From: Pseudomonas sp. DNDY-54 | GTDB lineage: Bacteria > Pseudomonadota > Gammaproteobacteria > Pseudomonadales > Pseudomonadaceae | Direction: 5' to 3' | DNA: 64,000 nt | Assembly: GCF_019880365.1 (NCBI RefSeq) | Contig: NZ_CP082271.1 | Span: 248,001-312,000 of the forward strand | Shown here: positions 44,023-51,594 of the stretch, piece after piece | Layout: each line of letters begins with the position of its first letter | Position numbering within the stretch: the first letter of the stretch is position 1 | The notes under the pieces: model-generated | What the model saw: the letters and a program-made list of their open reading frames with translations, nothing else | Told to the model about the DNA's origin: nothing | The model's database searches: none | Program-made: the position numbers and the translations under genes

Positions 44023-45642
44023 TCAGCGCTGAAGATCGGTCAGCATCGCGGTCGCGACCGCTTCTGCGACTTTGATGCCATCGACGCCCGCCGACAGGAT
44101 GCCGCCGGCATACCCGGCGCCTTCGCCCGCCGGGTACAGGCCTCGGGTATTGATGCTTCGCAGGTTCTCGTTGTCACGCTTGATCCGCACCGGAGACGAG
44201 GTACGCGTTTCGATACCGGTGAGGATCGCGTCGGCGCGGTCGAATCCACGAATCTGCTTGCCAAAGGCGGGCAGGGCCTCGCGGATGGCCTCGATCACGT
44301 AGTCCGGCAGAGACGGCGCAAGATCGCCCAGACGCACGCCGGGCTTGTAGGAAGGTTCGACCTCGCCGAACGCGCTCGAGGGCTTGCCGCGGATGAAGTC
44401 GCCGACCAGTTGGCCGGGTGCACAATAATCGCTGCCGCCCAGTTCAAAGGCACGGGATTCCAGCCGTTCCTGAAGCTCGACGCCGGCCAGCGGGCCGCCG
44501 GGGAAGTCCTCGTCCGGGTTAATACCCACCACGATCCCAGCGTTCGCGTTGCGCTCGTTGCGCGAATATTGGCTCATGCCGTTGGTGACCACGCGGTTAG
44601 GCTCTGATGTCGCGGCCACCACGGTCCCGCCCGGGCACATGCAGAAGCTGTAGACCGCCCGGCCGTTCTTGGCGTGGTAGACCAGCTTATAGTCCGCCGC
44701 GCCCAGCTCCGGATGCCCGGCGTACTTGCCCAGGCGCGCCTGGTCGATCAGCGATTGCGGGTGCTCGATGCGAAAGCCCACGGCGAACGGTTTGGCTTCG
44801 ATGTAAACGCCGCGCTGGTGCAGCATGCGGAACGTGTCCCGCGAGCTATGGCCGAGGGCCAGGACCACGTAGCGGCTGCGAATTTCCTCGCCATCGGCCA
44901 TGCGGACACCCTGGATTCGACCGTCTTCGATGATGAAGTCGACCACCCGGCTGTCGAAGCGCACATCACCGCCCAGCGCCTTGATCTCCTCGCGCATGGT
45001 CGACACCACGCCGGTCAGACGGAAGGTGCCGATGTGCGGTTTGCTGACAAACATGATCTCTTCCGGCGCCCCGGCGCGGACGAACTCGTGCATCACCTTG
45101 CGGCCGTAGAACTTCGGGTCCTTGATCTGGCTGTAGAGCTTGCCGTCGGAGAACAGGCCGGCGCCGCCTTCGCCGAATTGCACGTTGGATTCCGGGCTCA
45201 GCACCTTCTTGCGCCACAACGCCCAGGTGTCCTTGGTGCGGCTGCGCACGTCGCGCCCGCGTTCCAGCACGATCGGCCGGAAGCCCATCTGCGCCAGGGT
45301 CAGCGCGGCGAACAGGCCGCACGGGCCGAAGCCGATCACCAGCGGCCGCTCGTTTAGCCCCTCGGGCGCCTGGCCAACCGGGTAGTAGCCGGTGTCCGGC
45401 GAGACGCGAATATTGCGGTCATCGGCCAGCCGCGCGAGCACCTGCTCTTCGTTCGCCACGCTGGCGTCGATGATGTAGACGAAGGTGATCTCGCTGTTCT
45501 TCTTGCGTGCGTCGTAACTGCGCTTGAATACCGTGAGGTCGAGCAGCTCGGGGTCGCTGATCTTCAGGCGCGCGACGACAGCCTGGCGCAGCGCCTCGGC
45601 GGGGTGGTCGAGGGGCAGTTGCAGTTCGTTGATGCGAATCAT
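44023..45642 (-). CDS. NAD(P)/FAD-dependent oxidoreductase
   Basis: 539 residues from the ATG at 45642 (MIRINELQLPLDH). After an N-terminal domain of about 90 residues rich in basic and aromatic residues comes the FAD-binding VIGFGPCGLFAALTLAQMGFRPIVLERG. Further blocks VQFGEGGAGLFSDGKLYSQI and the C-terminal GLYPAGEGAGYAGGILSAGVDGIKVAEAV define a large family of uncharacterised FAD dehydrogenases (COG2509 as I recall). The substrate is unknown. No operon partner. Confidence 0.88.
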   Translation of the reverse strand: MIRINELQLPLDHPAEALRQAVVARLKISDPELLDLTVFKRSYDARKKNSEITFVYIIDASVANEEQVLARLADDRNIRVSPDTGYYPVGQAPEGLNERPLVIGFGPCGLFAALTLAQMGFRPIVLERGRDVRSRTKDTWALWRKKVLSPESNVQFGEGGAGLFSDGKLYSQIKDPKFYGRKVMHEFVRAGAPEEIMFVSKPHIGTFRLTGVVSTMREEIKALGGDVRFDSRVVDFIIEDGRIQGVRMADGEEIRSRYVVLALGHSSRDTFRMLHQRGVYIEAKPFAVGFRIEHPQSLIDQARLGKYAGHPELGAADYKLVYHAKNGRAVYSFCMCPGGTVVAATSEPNRVVTNGMSQYSRNERNANAGIVVGINPDEDFPGGPLAGVELQERLESRAFELGGSDYCAPGQLVGDFIRGKPSSAFGEVEPSYKPGVRLGDLAPSLPDYVIEAIREALPAFGKQIRGFDRADAILTGIETRTSSPVRIKRDNENLRSINTRGLYPAGEGAGYAGGILSAGVDGIKVAEAVATAMLTDLQR

Positions 45643-45861
45643 GACAAGTCCTGGCCGGTGGCCCCGGCAGAGGTGATGACAGCCGCTCGATTCGCAGGCC
45701 ACGAAGGCTGGCGAATCGTGCGGTCTAGAGGAAGGCGCGCAGTGTAGCCGCGCGGCTGACGGCTGTCATTTTGCTCGCTAGCGTCGCGAGCACCGTCAGC
45801 CTTGCTGGTCCGAATGTTAACGTCGGTGTCTGCACGTGCAGAGCGCGTCGTCCGTTCGCGG

Positions 45862-46593
45862 TTACTGGAGTACGACCCGTGAGTTGAGCGGTTGCAATGG
45901 GCGGTTGTTCGCGTGACCAACGGCGTCTGTCAGTGCCTTGATCTGTTCGTCCGATGCCACCAACGGTTCCTTCAGTACCAGCCAGCGCACCCCCTCGGTG
46001 CAGGGCGGCGTGGTAAGCGAGCCGCTGAATCGATAGTAATCAAGGTTTTCGGGCAGCAGATCCCTGGCGTTCGCCACGGGCGAAATCGGTTGCGTTTGGC
46101 CGGTTTTCGGCGGTTTTTCCCATAACTGCGCCAGCACGGGATTGTGATCGCCCGCTTTGAACATCAACGCAATGACCGCAAGATTGCCCTGCTCGTCGGC
46201 ATGCACGAGGTGACCTTCGAGCGGGTAGGACTGGCCTTCGATGTGGTTTTCGCTGGGCATATGAAAATGAAACTGCAGCAGCGCATAGTCCTTGCCGTCG
46301 AGCGTCAGATGGCTGCCCGGCTCGTACACCACCTGAACGGTGTGTCCAAGATTGACGACTTTGCTTGCGCCTGCGGTGTAGCTGAGCGCTAGGGGCTTCA
46401 GCTCAGCCTCGACGAAGCCTGTAAGGTCGACTGGCGTCTGGTTTTTGCCGGCACAGGCGCTGAACTCTGGCGTCAGCTTTGCCCAATTTTCCGGCCCCGA
46501 CTTGCCGGAGTAATCCCAGGGAACCCCTGGCGTAACGGCCCACGCATTCGCGCTCGCAAGCAAAATACCAAGGCCAAATGCAGCTCTTTTCAT
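45862..46593 (-). CDS. Periplasmic alpha-class carbonic anhydrase
   Basis: 243 residues with a signal peptide (MKRAAFGLGILLASANAWA). The zinc ligands are His109, His111 and His128 (QFHFHMPSEN and EGHLVHAD), and the N-terminal QTPVDL and the TTPPCTEGVRWLVLKEP block are the classic alpha-class sites; the two Cys (47 and the one in PPCTEG) probably form the conserved disulfide. Converts CO2 and bicarbonate in the periplasm, complementing the beta-class enzyme at 2172. Confidence 0.95.
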   Translation of the reverse strand: MKRAAFGLGILLASANAWAVTPGVPWDYSGKSGPENWAKLTPEFSACAGKNQTPVDLTGFVEAELKPLALSYTAGASKVVNLGHTVQVVYEPGSHLTLDGKDYALLQFHFHMPSENHIEGQSYPLEGHLVHADEQGNLAVIALMFKAGDHNPVLAQLWEKPPKTGQTQPISPVANARDLLPENLDYYRFSGSLTTPPCTEGVRWLVLKEPLVASDEQIKALTDAVGHANNRPLQPLNSRVVLQ

Positions 46594-46875
46594 GACAGCT
46601 CTCCAACGTCATCTATGGACATGAGCGAGCCTGGATTAAGCCAGGGCTCGGCTGTCTGACAAGACAAACCTGCCAATTGTTTGGTCGGCGCTCGCTGGAT
46701 TGACCGCCTGCGTTTTCGGTTGTCTGGCAAAGGCTTCGTTTGACGCTACGCTGTGACAGGGATCACGGTTTGCGTTTTCTGAAGTGGCCGCACGCCCATG
46801 GCGGTCAGGAGGCGCCGAGCACAACAACAATAACGGCCGTCCAGCGAGACGACCCTCGACGAAGGCTGGTGCGCT

Positions 46876-48150
46876 ATGAAACTTGCTCCATTTACCCTGA
46901 GTGCCTTGCTGATCGGTTTGTCCGGGCTGACGCTGGCGGCGCCGACCAGCGATGAATCGCTTGAGCGCATGCGCTCGATGAAGACCACCGGCCAGTCCCT
47001 GGACATGGAAACCGTGCCCCAGGACGGCGAGATTGCCGACGCGATCCGCAAGAATCTGGAGCGCGTGAAGCTGCCGGATGGCTTCAAGATCGAGCTCTAT
47101 GCGGTGGTGCCCGATGCGCGGCACATGGCCGTTGGTCCTTCCAGCGGCGTGGTGTTCGTCGGGACACGCAAGACCGATTTGTGGGCCGTTACGGACCGCA
47201 CCAAGAATCGCACCGCCGACGAGGTCAAACGCTTCGCGCCGGCGATCTCATTCACCCAGCCCGGGCCCTGCTTCAGCCCGGACGGCTTTCTTTTCGTCGC
47301 CGAGCACAACCGTGTCCTAGTCTTTCCTGCGGCGGAATTCTTCTACGAAGGTCCGGACGTGGCTGCCGACATCGTCGTGCCCACCGGCGAGCTGATCCCG
47401 ACGGATGAGGAAAGCTACAACCACGGCGCGCGCGTGTGCGCCATCAGCCCGGATAACAAGCTCACCGTATCGCTGGGGCAGCCGCACAACGTGCCGCCAA
47501 AAGAAAAGCTCGATCTCTATCGCCAGCACGGGATCGGCGGCATCGTGCGCATGGAGCGAGACGGCAGCAAGCGTGAGGTGTATGCCACCGGCATACGTAA
47601 TTCAGTCGGCATCACGTACAACCCGACCACCCAGGAACTGTGGTTCACCGACAACCAGGTGGATGGCATGGGCGACGACATCCCACCCGGAGAAATCAAT
47701 CACGCGCCAAAGGCCGGTATGCAATTCGGCATGCCCTGGTACGGCGGTGGTCAGGTACGCACCAAGGAATACGCCGAGGAAACGCCTCCTGAAGGTCTGA
47801 CCCTTCCGGTGGTCGAGACCGTGGCGCATGCGGCCGACATGGGCCTGATGTTCTATACCGGCAAGATGTTTCCAGAGACGTACCGCGGTGGTTTGTTCAG
47901 CGCGCAACGCGGCAGCTGGAACCGCACCGTACCGGCGGGCGCGCGGGTGATGTTCACACCCTTTGCCGCGGACGGCTCGGCGCCCTCCAGTGACACTGTG
48001 CCCTTCGCTGAAGGCTGGCTGGATGAGGAAACCGGCGAATACTTCGGTCGCATCGTTGACGTCGCGCAGTTGAAGGATGGCTCGTTACTGGTGAGCGACG
48101 ACACCGCCGGTGCGATCTATCGGATCTCCTATGACGGTGCCTCGAACTGA
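46876..48150 (+). CDS. PQQ-dependent sugar dehydrogenase family protein (sorbosone dehydrogenase type)
   Basis: A 424-residue exported beta-propeller protein with a signal peptide ending LTLAA. After an N-terminal segment comes the sorbosone/glucose dehydrogenase propeller: VPDARHMAVGPSSGVVFVGTR, YNHGARVCAISPDNKLTVSLG, RNSVGITYNPTTQELWFTDN and the C-terminal LKDGSLLVSDDTAGAIYRISY. Members oxidise sugars or other alcohols with bound PQQ in the periplasm. A c-type cytochrome gene follows after 71 bases and is the likely electron acceptor. Confidence 0.88.
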   Translation: MKLAPFTLSALLIGLSGLTLAAPTSDESLERMRSMKTTGQSLDMETVPQDGEIADAIRKNLERVKLPDGFKIELYAVVPDARHMAVGPSSGVVFVGTRKTDLWAVTDRTKNRTADEVKRFAPAISFTQPGPCFSPDGFLFVAEHNRVLVFPAAEFFYEGPDVAADIVVPTGELIPTDEESYNHGARVCAISPDNKLTVSLGQPHNVPPKEKLDLYRQHGIGGIVRMERDGSKREVYATGIRNSVGITYNPTTQELWFTDNQVDGMGDDIPPGEINHAPKAGMQFGMPWYGGGQVRTKEYAEETPPEGLTLPVVETVAHAADMGLMFYTGKMFPETYRGGLFSAQRGSWNRTVPAGARVMFTPFAADGSAPSSDTVPFAEGWLDEETGEYFGRIVDVAQLKDGSLLVSDDTAGAIYRISYDGASN

Positions 48151-48221
48151 CATCGGCTTTTTCTGTGAGGCTGCCTGGGGCCGATACGGGCTTCAGGCAG
48201 CGTTGTCCTGGGAGTGTTCGT

Positions 48222-48563
48222 ATGGCTAGACAACGTCGCGGCGGGCTGCTCGTACCCTGGCTGGTGGTGCTCACCTTGTTGTTCGCGACAGAAGTCCGGG
48301 CGGCCGATATCAGCGTCGGGAAAACCAAGGCCAAAATGTGCGCGGCGTGCCATGGTCTCGATGGGCTAAGCAAGGTCGCCGACGCACCGAACCTGGCGGG
48401 TAATGGGGCGCTGTACCTGAACCGCCAGCTCAAGGCGTTTCGCAGCGGCGAGCGCAAGCACCCGCAGATGTCGCTGATTGCTGCAGGGCTGAGCGATGAA
48501 GACATCGCCAATCTGGCTGCCTGGTACTCGGCGATCAAAATCAGCGTCGAACTGCCCCAGTAG
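48222..48563 (+). CDS. Class I c-type cytochrome
   Basis: About 113 residues from the ATG at 48222, where a basic signal anchor (MARQRRGGLLVPWLVVLTLLFA) begins; an ATG at 48165 would add 19 unlikely residues. One heme site CAACH and a distal Met in HPQMSLIAAGLSDEDI, so a single-heme, cytochrome c553/c5-like protein in the periplasm. It follows the PQQ dehydrogenase gene and probably takes its electrons. Confidence 0.92.
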   Translation: MARQRRGGLLVPWLVVLTLLFATEVRAADISVGKTKAKMCAACHGLDGLSKVADAPNLAGNGALYLNRQLKAFRSGERKHPQMSLIAAGLSDEDIANLAAWYSAIKISVELPQ

Positions 48564-48699
48564 CGCGATGGGCGGGCGGTTACACCAAGCACCCGCTTAC
48601 CCCTTATACTCGCGCGCCATTGAGGCCAGGCGAAGGCCGGCTCTCCCGTTAATGCGACCAGGCGCCGTCGCGGCGTCTGCTCACCCAGAAGGACACTTC

Positions 48700-49158
48700 A
48701 TGCTCAATAACGATGTGATGCGCAGCCTGCGCTACATCCTCAACGTCGATGACGCCAAGATCGCCGAGATCACACGGCTGACGGGCTGCGAAATTCCGGA
48801 TGCTGAGGCAGAGGCCTACCTGAAGAAGGAAGACGAGGAAGGCTACAAGCCCTGCGGGGACCGGATCATGGCGCATTTCCTCGACGGCGTGGTCATCTAC
48901 AAACGCGGCAAGGACGAGAGCCGTCCAACACCGCCGATTGAGGTCCCCGTCACCAACAACATGGTGCTGAAAAAGCTGCGTGTCGCCTTCGAGCTGAAGG
49001 AAGAGGACATGCATGCGATCCTCAAGGCGGCTGATTTCCCGGTATCCAAGCCGGAGCTTAGCGCGCTGTTCCGCAAGGTCGGCCACAGCAACTACCGCGC
49101 CTGTGGCGATCAGCTGCTGCGCAACTTTCTCAAGGGATTGGCGCTGCGCGGCAAGTGA
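48700..49158 (+). CDS. DUF1456 family protein (YehS-like)
   Basis: 152 residues in two similar halves: residues 1-67 begin MLNNDVMRSLRYILNVDDAKI and end CGDRIMAHFLDGVV; residues about 87-150 begin TNNMVLKKLRVAFELKEEDM and end CGDQLLRNFLKGLA. This tandem repeat is the DUF1456 hallmark of YehS. Cytoplasmic, function unknown. The ATG at 48700 has AGAAGGA about nine bases upstream. Confidence 0.9.
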   Translation: MLNNDVMRSLRYILNVDDAKIAEITRLTGCEIPDAEAEAYLKKEDEEGYKPCGDRIMAHFLDGVVIYKRGKDESRPTPPIEVPVTNNMVLKKLRVAFELKEEDMHAILKAADFPVSKPELSALFRKVGHSNYRACGDQLLRNFLKGLALRGK

Positions 49159-49239
49159 CCCGGAGCGCCGCGTCCTAACCGTTCGCAGCTCAACGCTGCA
49201 CTCCCAGGCGGCTCATCGCGATCGCAATTAGATGAATAA

Positions 49240-49259
49240 AACCCCGCAAACGCGGGGTT
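49240..49259 (+). terminator. Rho-independent terminator after the DUF1456 gene
   Basis: AACCCCGC (49240-49247) pairs with GCGGGGTT (49252-49259) around AAAC, extended by flanking TA pairs. The stem is strong, with a short T-run. Confidence 0.75.
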
Positions 49260-49268
49260 ATCAGTGGA

Positions 49269-49321
49269 GTAGGGTGAGCTTCAGCGCACGCAGCATAACG
49301 GTGGGCTGAAGCCCACCCTAC
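49269..49321. repeat. Long imperfect inverted repeat (GTAGGGTGG family)
   Basis: The left arm GTAGGGTGAGCTTCAGC (49269-49285) pairs with GCTGAAGCCCACCCTAC (49305-49321) with one mismatch over 17 bases and a 19-base loop. It resembles a REP-like intergenic element. Confidence 0.75.
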
Positions 49322-49454
49322 CGTCACCGTGCGACTCCGCAGGGCCTGTAAACGAAGCCGCCAACACCGCGGGCTTCGTCGTCAATCTGACCCCGTCTGC
49401 ATTGACCGCATGCTTTCCGTGCGGTATCGAGTGCACGCAATTTGCGAGACGGTG

Positions 49455-49473
49455 GCTGAAGCCCACCCTACCG
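49455..49473. repeat. Second copy of the repeat arm
   Basis: GCTGAAGCCCACCCTACCG occurs here exactly as at 49305-49323. Only this arm is present, so it is a partial copy of the element. Confidence 0.75.
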
Positions 49474-49487
49474 GCGTAACGAATGCA

Positions 49488-49513
49488 CGAAACCCCGCCA
49501 TTGCGGGGTTTCG
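49488..49513 (-). terminator. Rho-independent terminator of the DUF4168 gene
   Basis: CGAAACCCCGC (49488-49498) pairs perfectly over 11 bases with GCGGGGTTTCG (49503-49513) around CATT. It lies 50 bases beyond the DUF4168 stop on the minus strand. Confidence 0.75.
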
Positions 49514-49562
49514 TCAGCTGAGTCCGCTGTTTTCCAACGGGCTCGTTATCACGGCGAAGGGC

Positions 49563-49955
49563 TTAGTTCTGCACCATCGCGACGACCTTGTCGCGCAGCT
49601 TCGGATCGTTCTGCACGGCTTGGTTGATGGCGTTGTATTCCTCAATGCTGAGATCGTTTTCGACCACCGTGTTCATCATTTTCTCGTTGGCTTGCTGCTG
49701 GAGCTGCTGCGCTTCGGACGGATCGCCCGTTTTTTCCAGCTTGGCGGTGAAGTCTTGGCGGATCTCCATGATCTCGCCCAGCGAGTCAGCAAACTTTTCG
49801 AGCTTCTTGTCGCTGATTTCCGAGGCCTGCATGGCTGGCGCGGCCCGAGTCGCGGGGGCCTGATTGGCCTGCTGAGCCGACACCTGAGACGCACCGGCGG
49901 CCATCAGAAGAGCAGCGAGGCTAGCGGAAACGAGGCGAGCGTTTAGCTGGGTCAT
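49563..49955 (-). CDS. DUF4168 domain secreted protein
   Basis: A 130-residue protein with a signal peptide ending SQVSA, an Ala/Gln/Pro-rich linker (about 28-42), then an all-helical DUF4168 domain (ISDKKLEKFADSLGEIMEIRQDF through NQAVQNDPKLRDKVVAMV). It is small, polar and probably periplasmic; function unknown. It has a sigma-54 promoter at 49994-50009 and stands divergent from a two-component system with a sigma-54-dependent regulator, so it is a likely target of that system. AGCAGGAA precedes the ATG. Confidence 0.88.
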   Translation of the reverse strand: MTQLNARLVSASLAALLMAAGASQVSAQQANQAPATRAAPAMQASEISDKKLEKFADSLGEIMEIRQDFTAKLEKTGDPSEAQQLQQQANEKMMNTVVENDLSIEEYNAINQAVQNDPKLRDKVVAMVQN

Positions 49956-49993
49956 GTTCGATATTCCTGCTGTTTGAAAGACGGCAGGAACAG

Positions 49994-50009
49994 TGCATCA
50001 CCTGTGCCA
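49994..50009 (-). promoter_or_regulatory. Sigma-54 promoter of the DUF4168 gene
   Basis: On the minus strand TGGCACAGGTGATGCA has the exact GG-N10-GC spacing, a complete TGGCAC -24 element and TGCA in the -12 element. Transcription would start about 28 bases before the ATG at 49955, leaving room for the ribosome binding site. Confidence 0.8.
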
Positions 50010-50098
50010 GGTTCGGCTGAAAACACTAAGTGACTGATTAATAATGATTTAAACCGTCCGTCCTGTTCGCGTCGACGCTCAGGATGTCGCTCTGTATC

Positions 50099-50113
50099 GT
50101 GCCAGAATGGCAC
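50099..50113. promoter_or_regulatory. Perfect inverted repeat, candidate activator site
   Basis: GTGCCA-N3-TGGCAC overlaps the start codon of the kinase gene at 50107 and lies about 120 bases upstream of the predicted DUF4168 transcription start. That is the usual enhancer distance for a sigma-54 activator. Binding by the neighbouring regulator would also let it affect its own operon. Confidence 0.5.
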
Positions 50114-51594
50114 ATGTAGCAGTTTGGCAACGAACCTCGACCTTGCGCGGCGCGTTGCTCCTCAAGGTGGTAATACCCCTCGTCGCGATCATGCTCGGCT
50201 TCAGTTACCTGATGCTGTGGACGGTCGAGCGCAACAGCGAGCGACGTCTGCAGGAAGAGGTTGAACTGGTGGCACGGGCGGTGCGGTTGCCGCTCAGTGA
50301 CAGCCTGGAAAAACAGCACGATCGCACGTCGCAGCAGGTGCTGGAGTCGGTGCTGGGGGTTGGCCGCGTCTACGGCGCTTACCTGTACGACGATCAAGGC
50401 GAGCTGGTGGCCTTCGCCGGTGCGATCGAGCCCGACCAGGACCAATCCTCGATTCAGCAGCTCACCGCCGACGGCAAGCGTCGCGGCGGCTATCAGCGCA
50501 TTCGTGGCCGCGAGGTCTATTCGTACTTTCTGCCGCTGGAGCAGAGCGGCGGTCGCATCAACGGCTTGTTGCAGGTGACCCGGCGCTGGAACGACTTCGA
50601 ACGCGACACCCGTCAACTGCGGATGATCGCCGGCATCTCAGCGGCGGTACTGGCGTTGGCGTCGGTCTGCATCGTGCTGCTTGGGCATTGGTCGGCCATC
50701 GGACGCCACCTGCAGGAACTGACGCAAAGCATGGCTCGGGTCGCGGCCGGCGACCGGCAGCATCGAGCCCCGCGCAACGGCCCGCAGGAGATCGCCGTGC
50801 TCGGACGTGCCCTGAACCAAATGCTCGACAGCATCGCCGACGCCGAGCAGCGCATGGCCGAACAGAAGGCCCGTGAGGCGGAGTTGGAAGCGCGCCTGCG
50901 ACGGTCCCAACAGCTCGCGGCGGTCGGCCGGCTTGCCGCAGGCGTTGCCCATGAACTGGGCAGTCCGCTGAGCGTCATCGACGGCAAGGCCCAGCGCGTT
51001 CTGCGCAGCGAGACGCTGGAAGACGGCCAGCGCAAGGGCTTGCTGCAGATCCGCAGCCAGGTGCAGCGCCTGAGCGAAATCGTTCGTCAGCTATTAGATT
51101 TCGGCCGCGCGGCGGGGCGTCCGGCACGGCGGATGCCGGCGGACGTGCTGGCGCATTCGGCCGCAGCGGCGGTCGCGGATGAACTGGCGTCTTTGGGCGT
51201 CGACTTGCGGCTCCAGGCACCACCCGATCCGCTTCATTGCGAGGTCGATCCGCCCCGTTTTGAACAGGCGCTGACCAACCTCCTGCGCAACGCGGGCCAG
51301 GCCAGTCCGGGGGGACAGGTGCTGTTGCGCTGGTGGCGCGAACAGGACTGCCTGCTGTTTCAGGTCGAGGACGACGGTCCTGGCGTGGCCGCGGAACACC
51401 GGGCGGCGTTGTTCGAGCCCTTTTTCACCACCAAACCGGTGGGCAAGGGCAGCGGCCTTGGCCTAGCCGTGGCGCACGGTGTCGTCGCCGAATGCGGCGG
51501 CCGGATCGAACTTGTCGAGAGTGGGCTGGGTGGCGCTGCGTTTCGGATTTCCCTGGCGCTGGCAGACGAGGAGGAAAGTCATGCAAACGGATGA
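50107..51594 (+). CDS. Membrane sensor histidine kinase
   Basis: 495 residues. A first membrane helix (about 17-40) and a second (about 173-193) flank a periplasmic sensor of about 130 residues (VYGAYLYDDQGELVAFAGAIEP suggests a PAS/Cache-like fold). A HAMP region and coiled coil follow (195-265), then the H-box with His282 in AAGVAHELGSPLSV, N-box LTNLLRNAGQA, G1 VEDDGPGVAAEH and G2 GSGLGLAVAHGVV. The signal is unknown. Its stop overlaps the response regulator start by 14 bases, so the two are a pair. Confidence 0.92.
   Translation: MAHVAVWQRTSTLRGALLLKVVIPLVAIMLGFSYLMLWTVERNSERRLQEEVELVARAVRLPLSDSLEKQHDRTSQQVLESVLGVGRVYGAYLYDDQGELVAFAGAIEPDQDQSSIQQLTADGKRRGGYQRIRGREVYSYFLPLEQSGGRINGLLQVTRRWNDFERDTRQLRMIAGISAAVLALASVCIVLLGHWSAIGRHLQELTQSMARVAAGDRQHRAPRNGPQEIAVLGRALNQMLDSIADAEQRMAEQKAREAELEARLRRSQQLAAVGRLAAGVAHELGSPLSVIDGKAQRVLRSETLEDGQRKGLLQIRSQVQRLSEIVRQLLDFGRAAGRPARRMPADVLAHSAAAAVADELASLGVDLRLQAPPDPLHCEVDPPRFEQALTNLLRNAGQASPGGQVLLRWWREQDCLLFQVEDDGPGVAAEHRAALFEPFFTTKPVGKGSGLGLAVAHGVVAECGGRIELVESGLGGAAFRISLALADEEESHANG

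Larger units (their letters stand above)
49159..49562. other. Intergenic region with two terminators and inverted repeats
   Basis: No gene is supported. It holds the terminator of the DUF1456 gene, a long imperfect inverted repeat of the GTAGGGTGG family, a second copy of one arm, and the terminator of the DUF4168 gene that converges from the right. Confidence 0.75.

Noticed and set aside
45773..45791. GCTCGC/GCGAGC hairpin as terminator
   Set aside because: The T-run precedes the hairpin on the plus strand and gives A on the minus strand, so neither direction fits a terminator.
50108..50123. TGGCAC at the kinase start read as a sigma-54 -24 box
   Set aside because: No GC lies at the required N10 spacing on the plus strand, and on the minus strand the spacing is N11.
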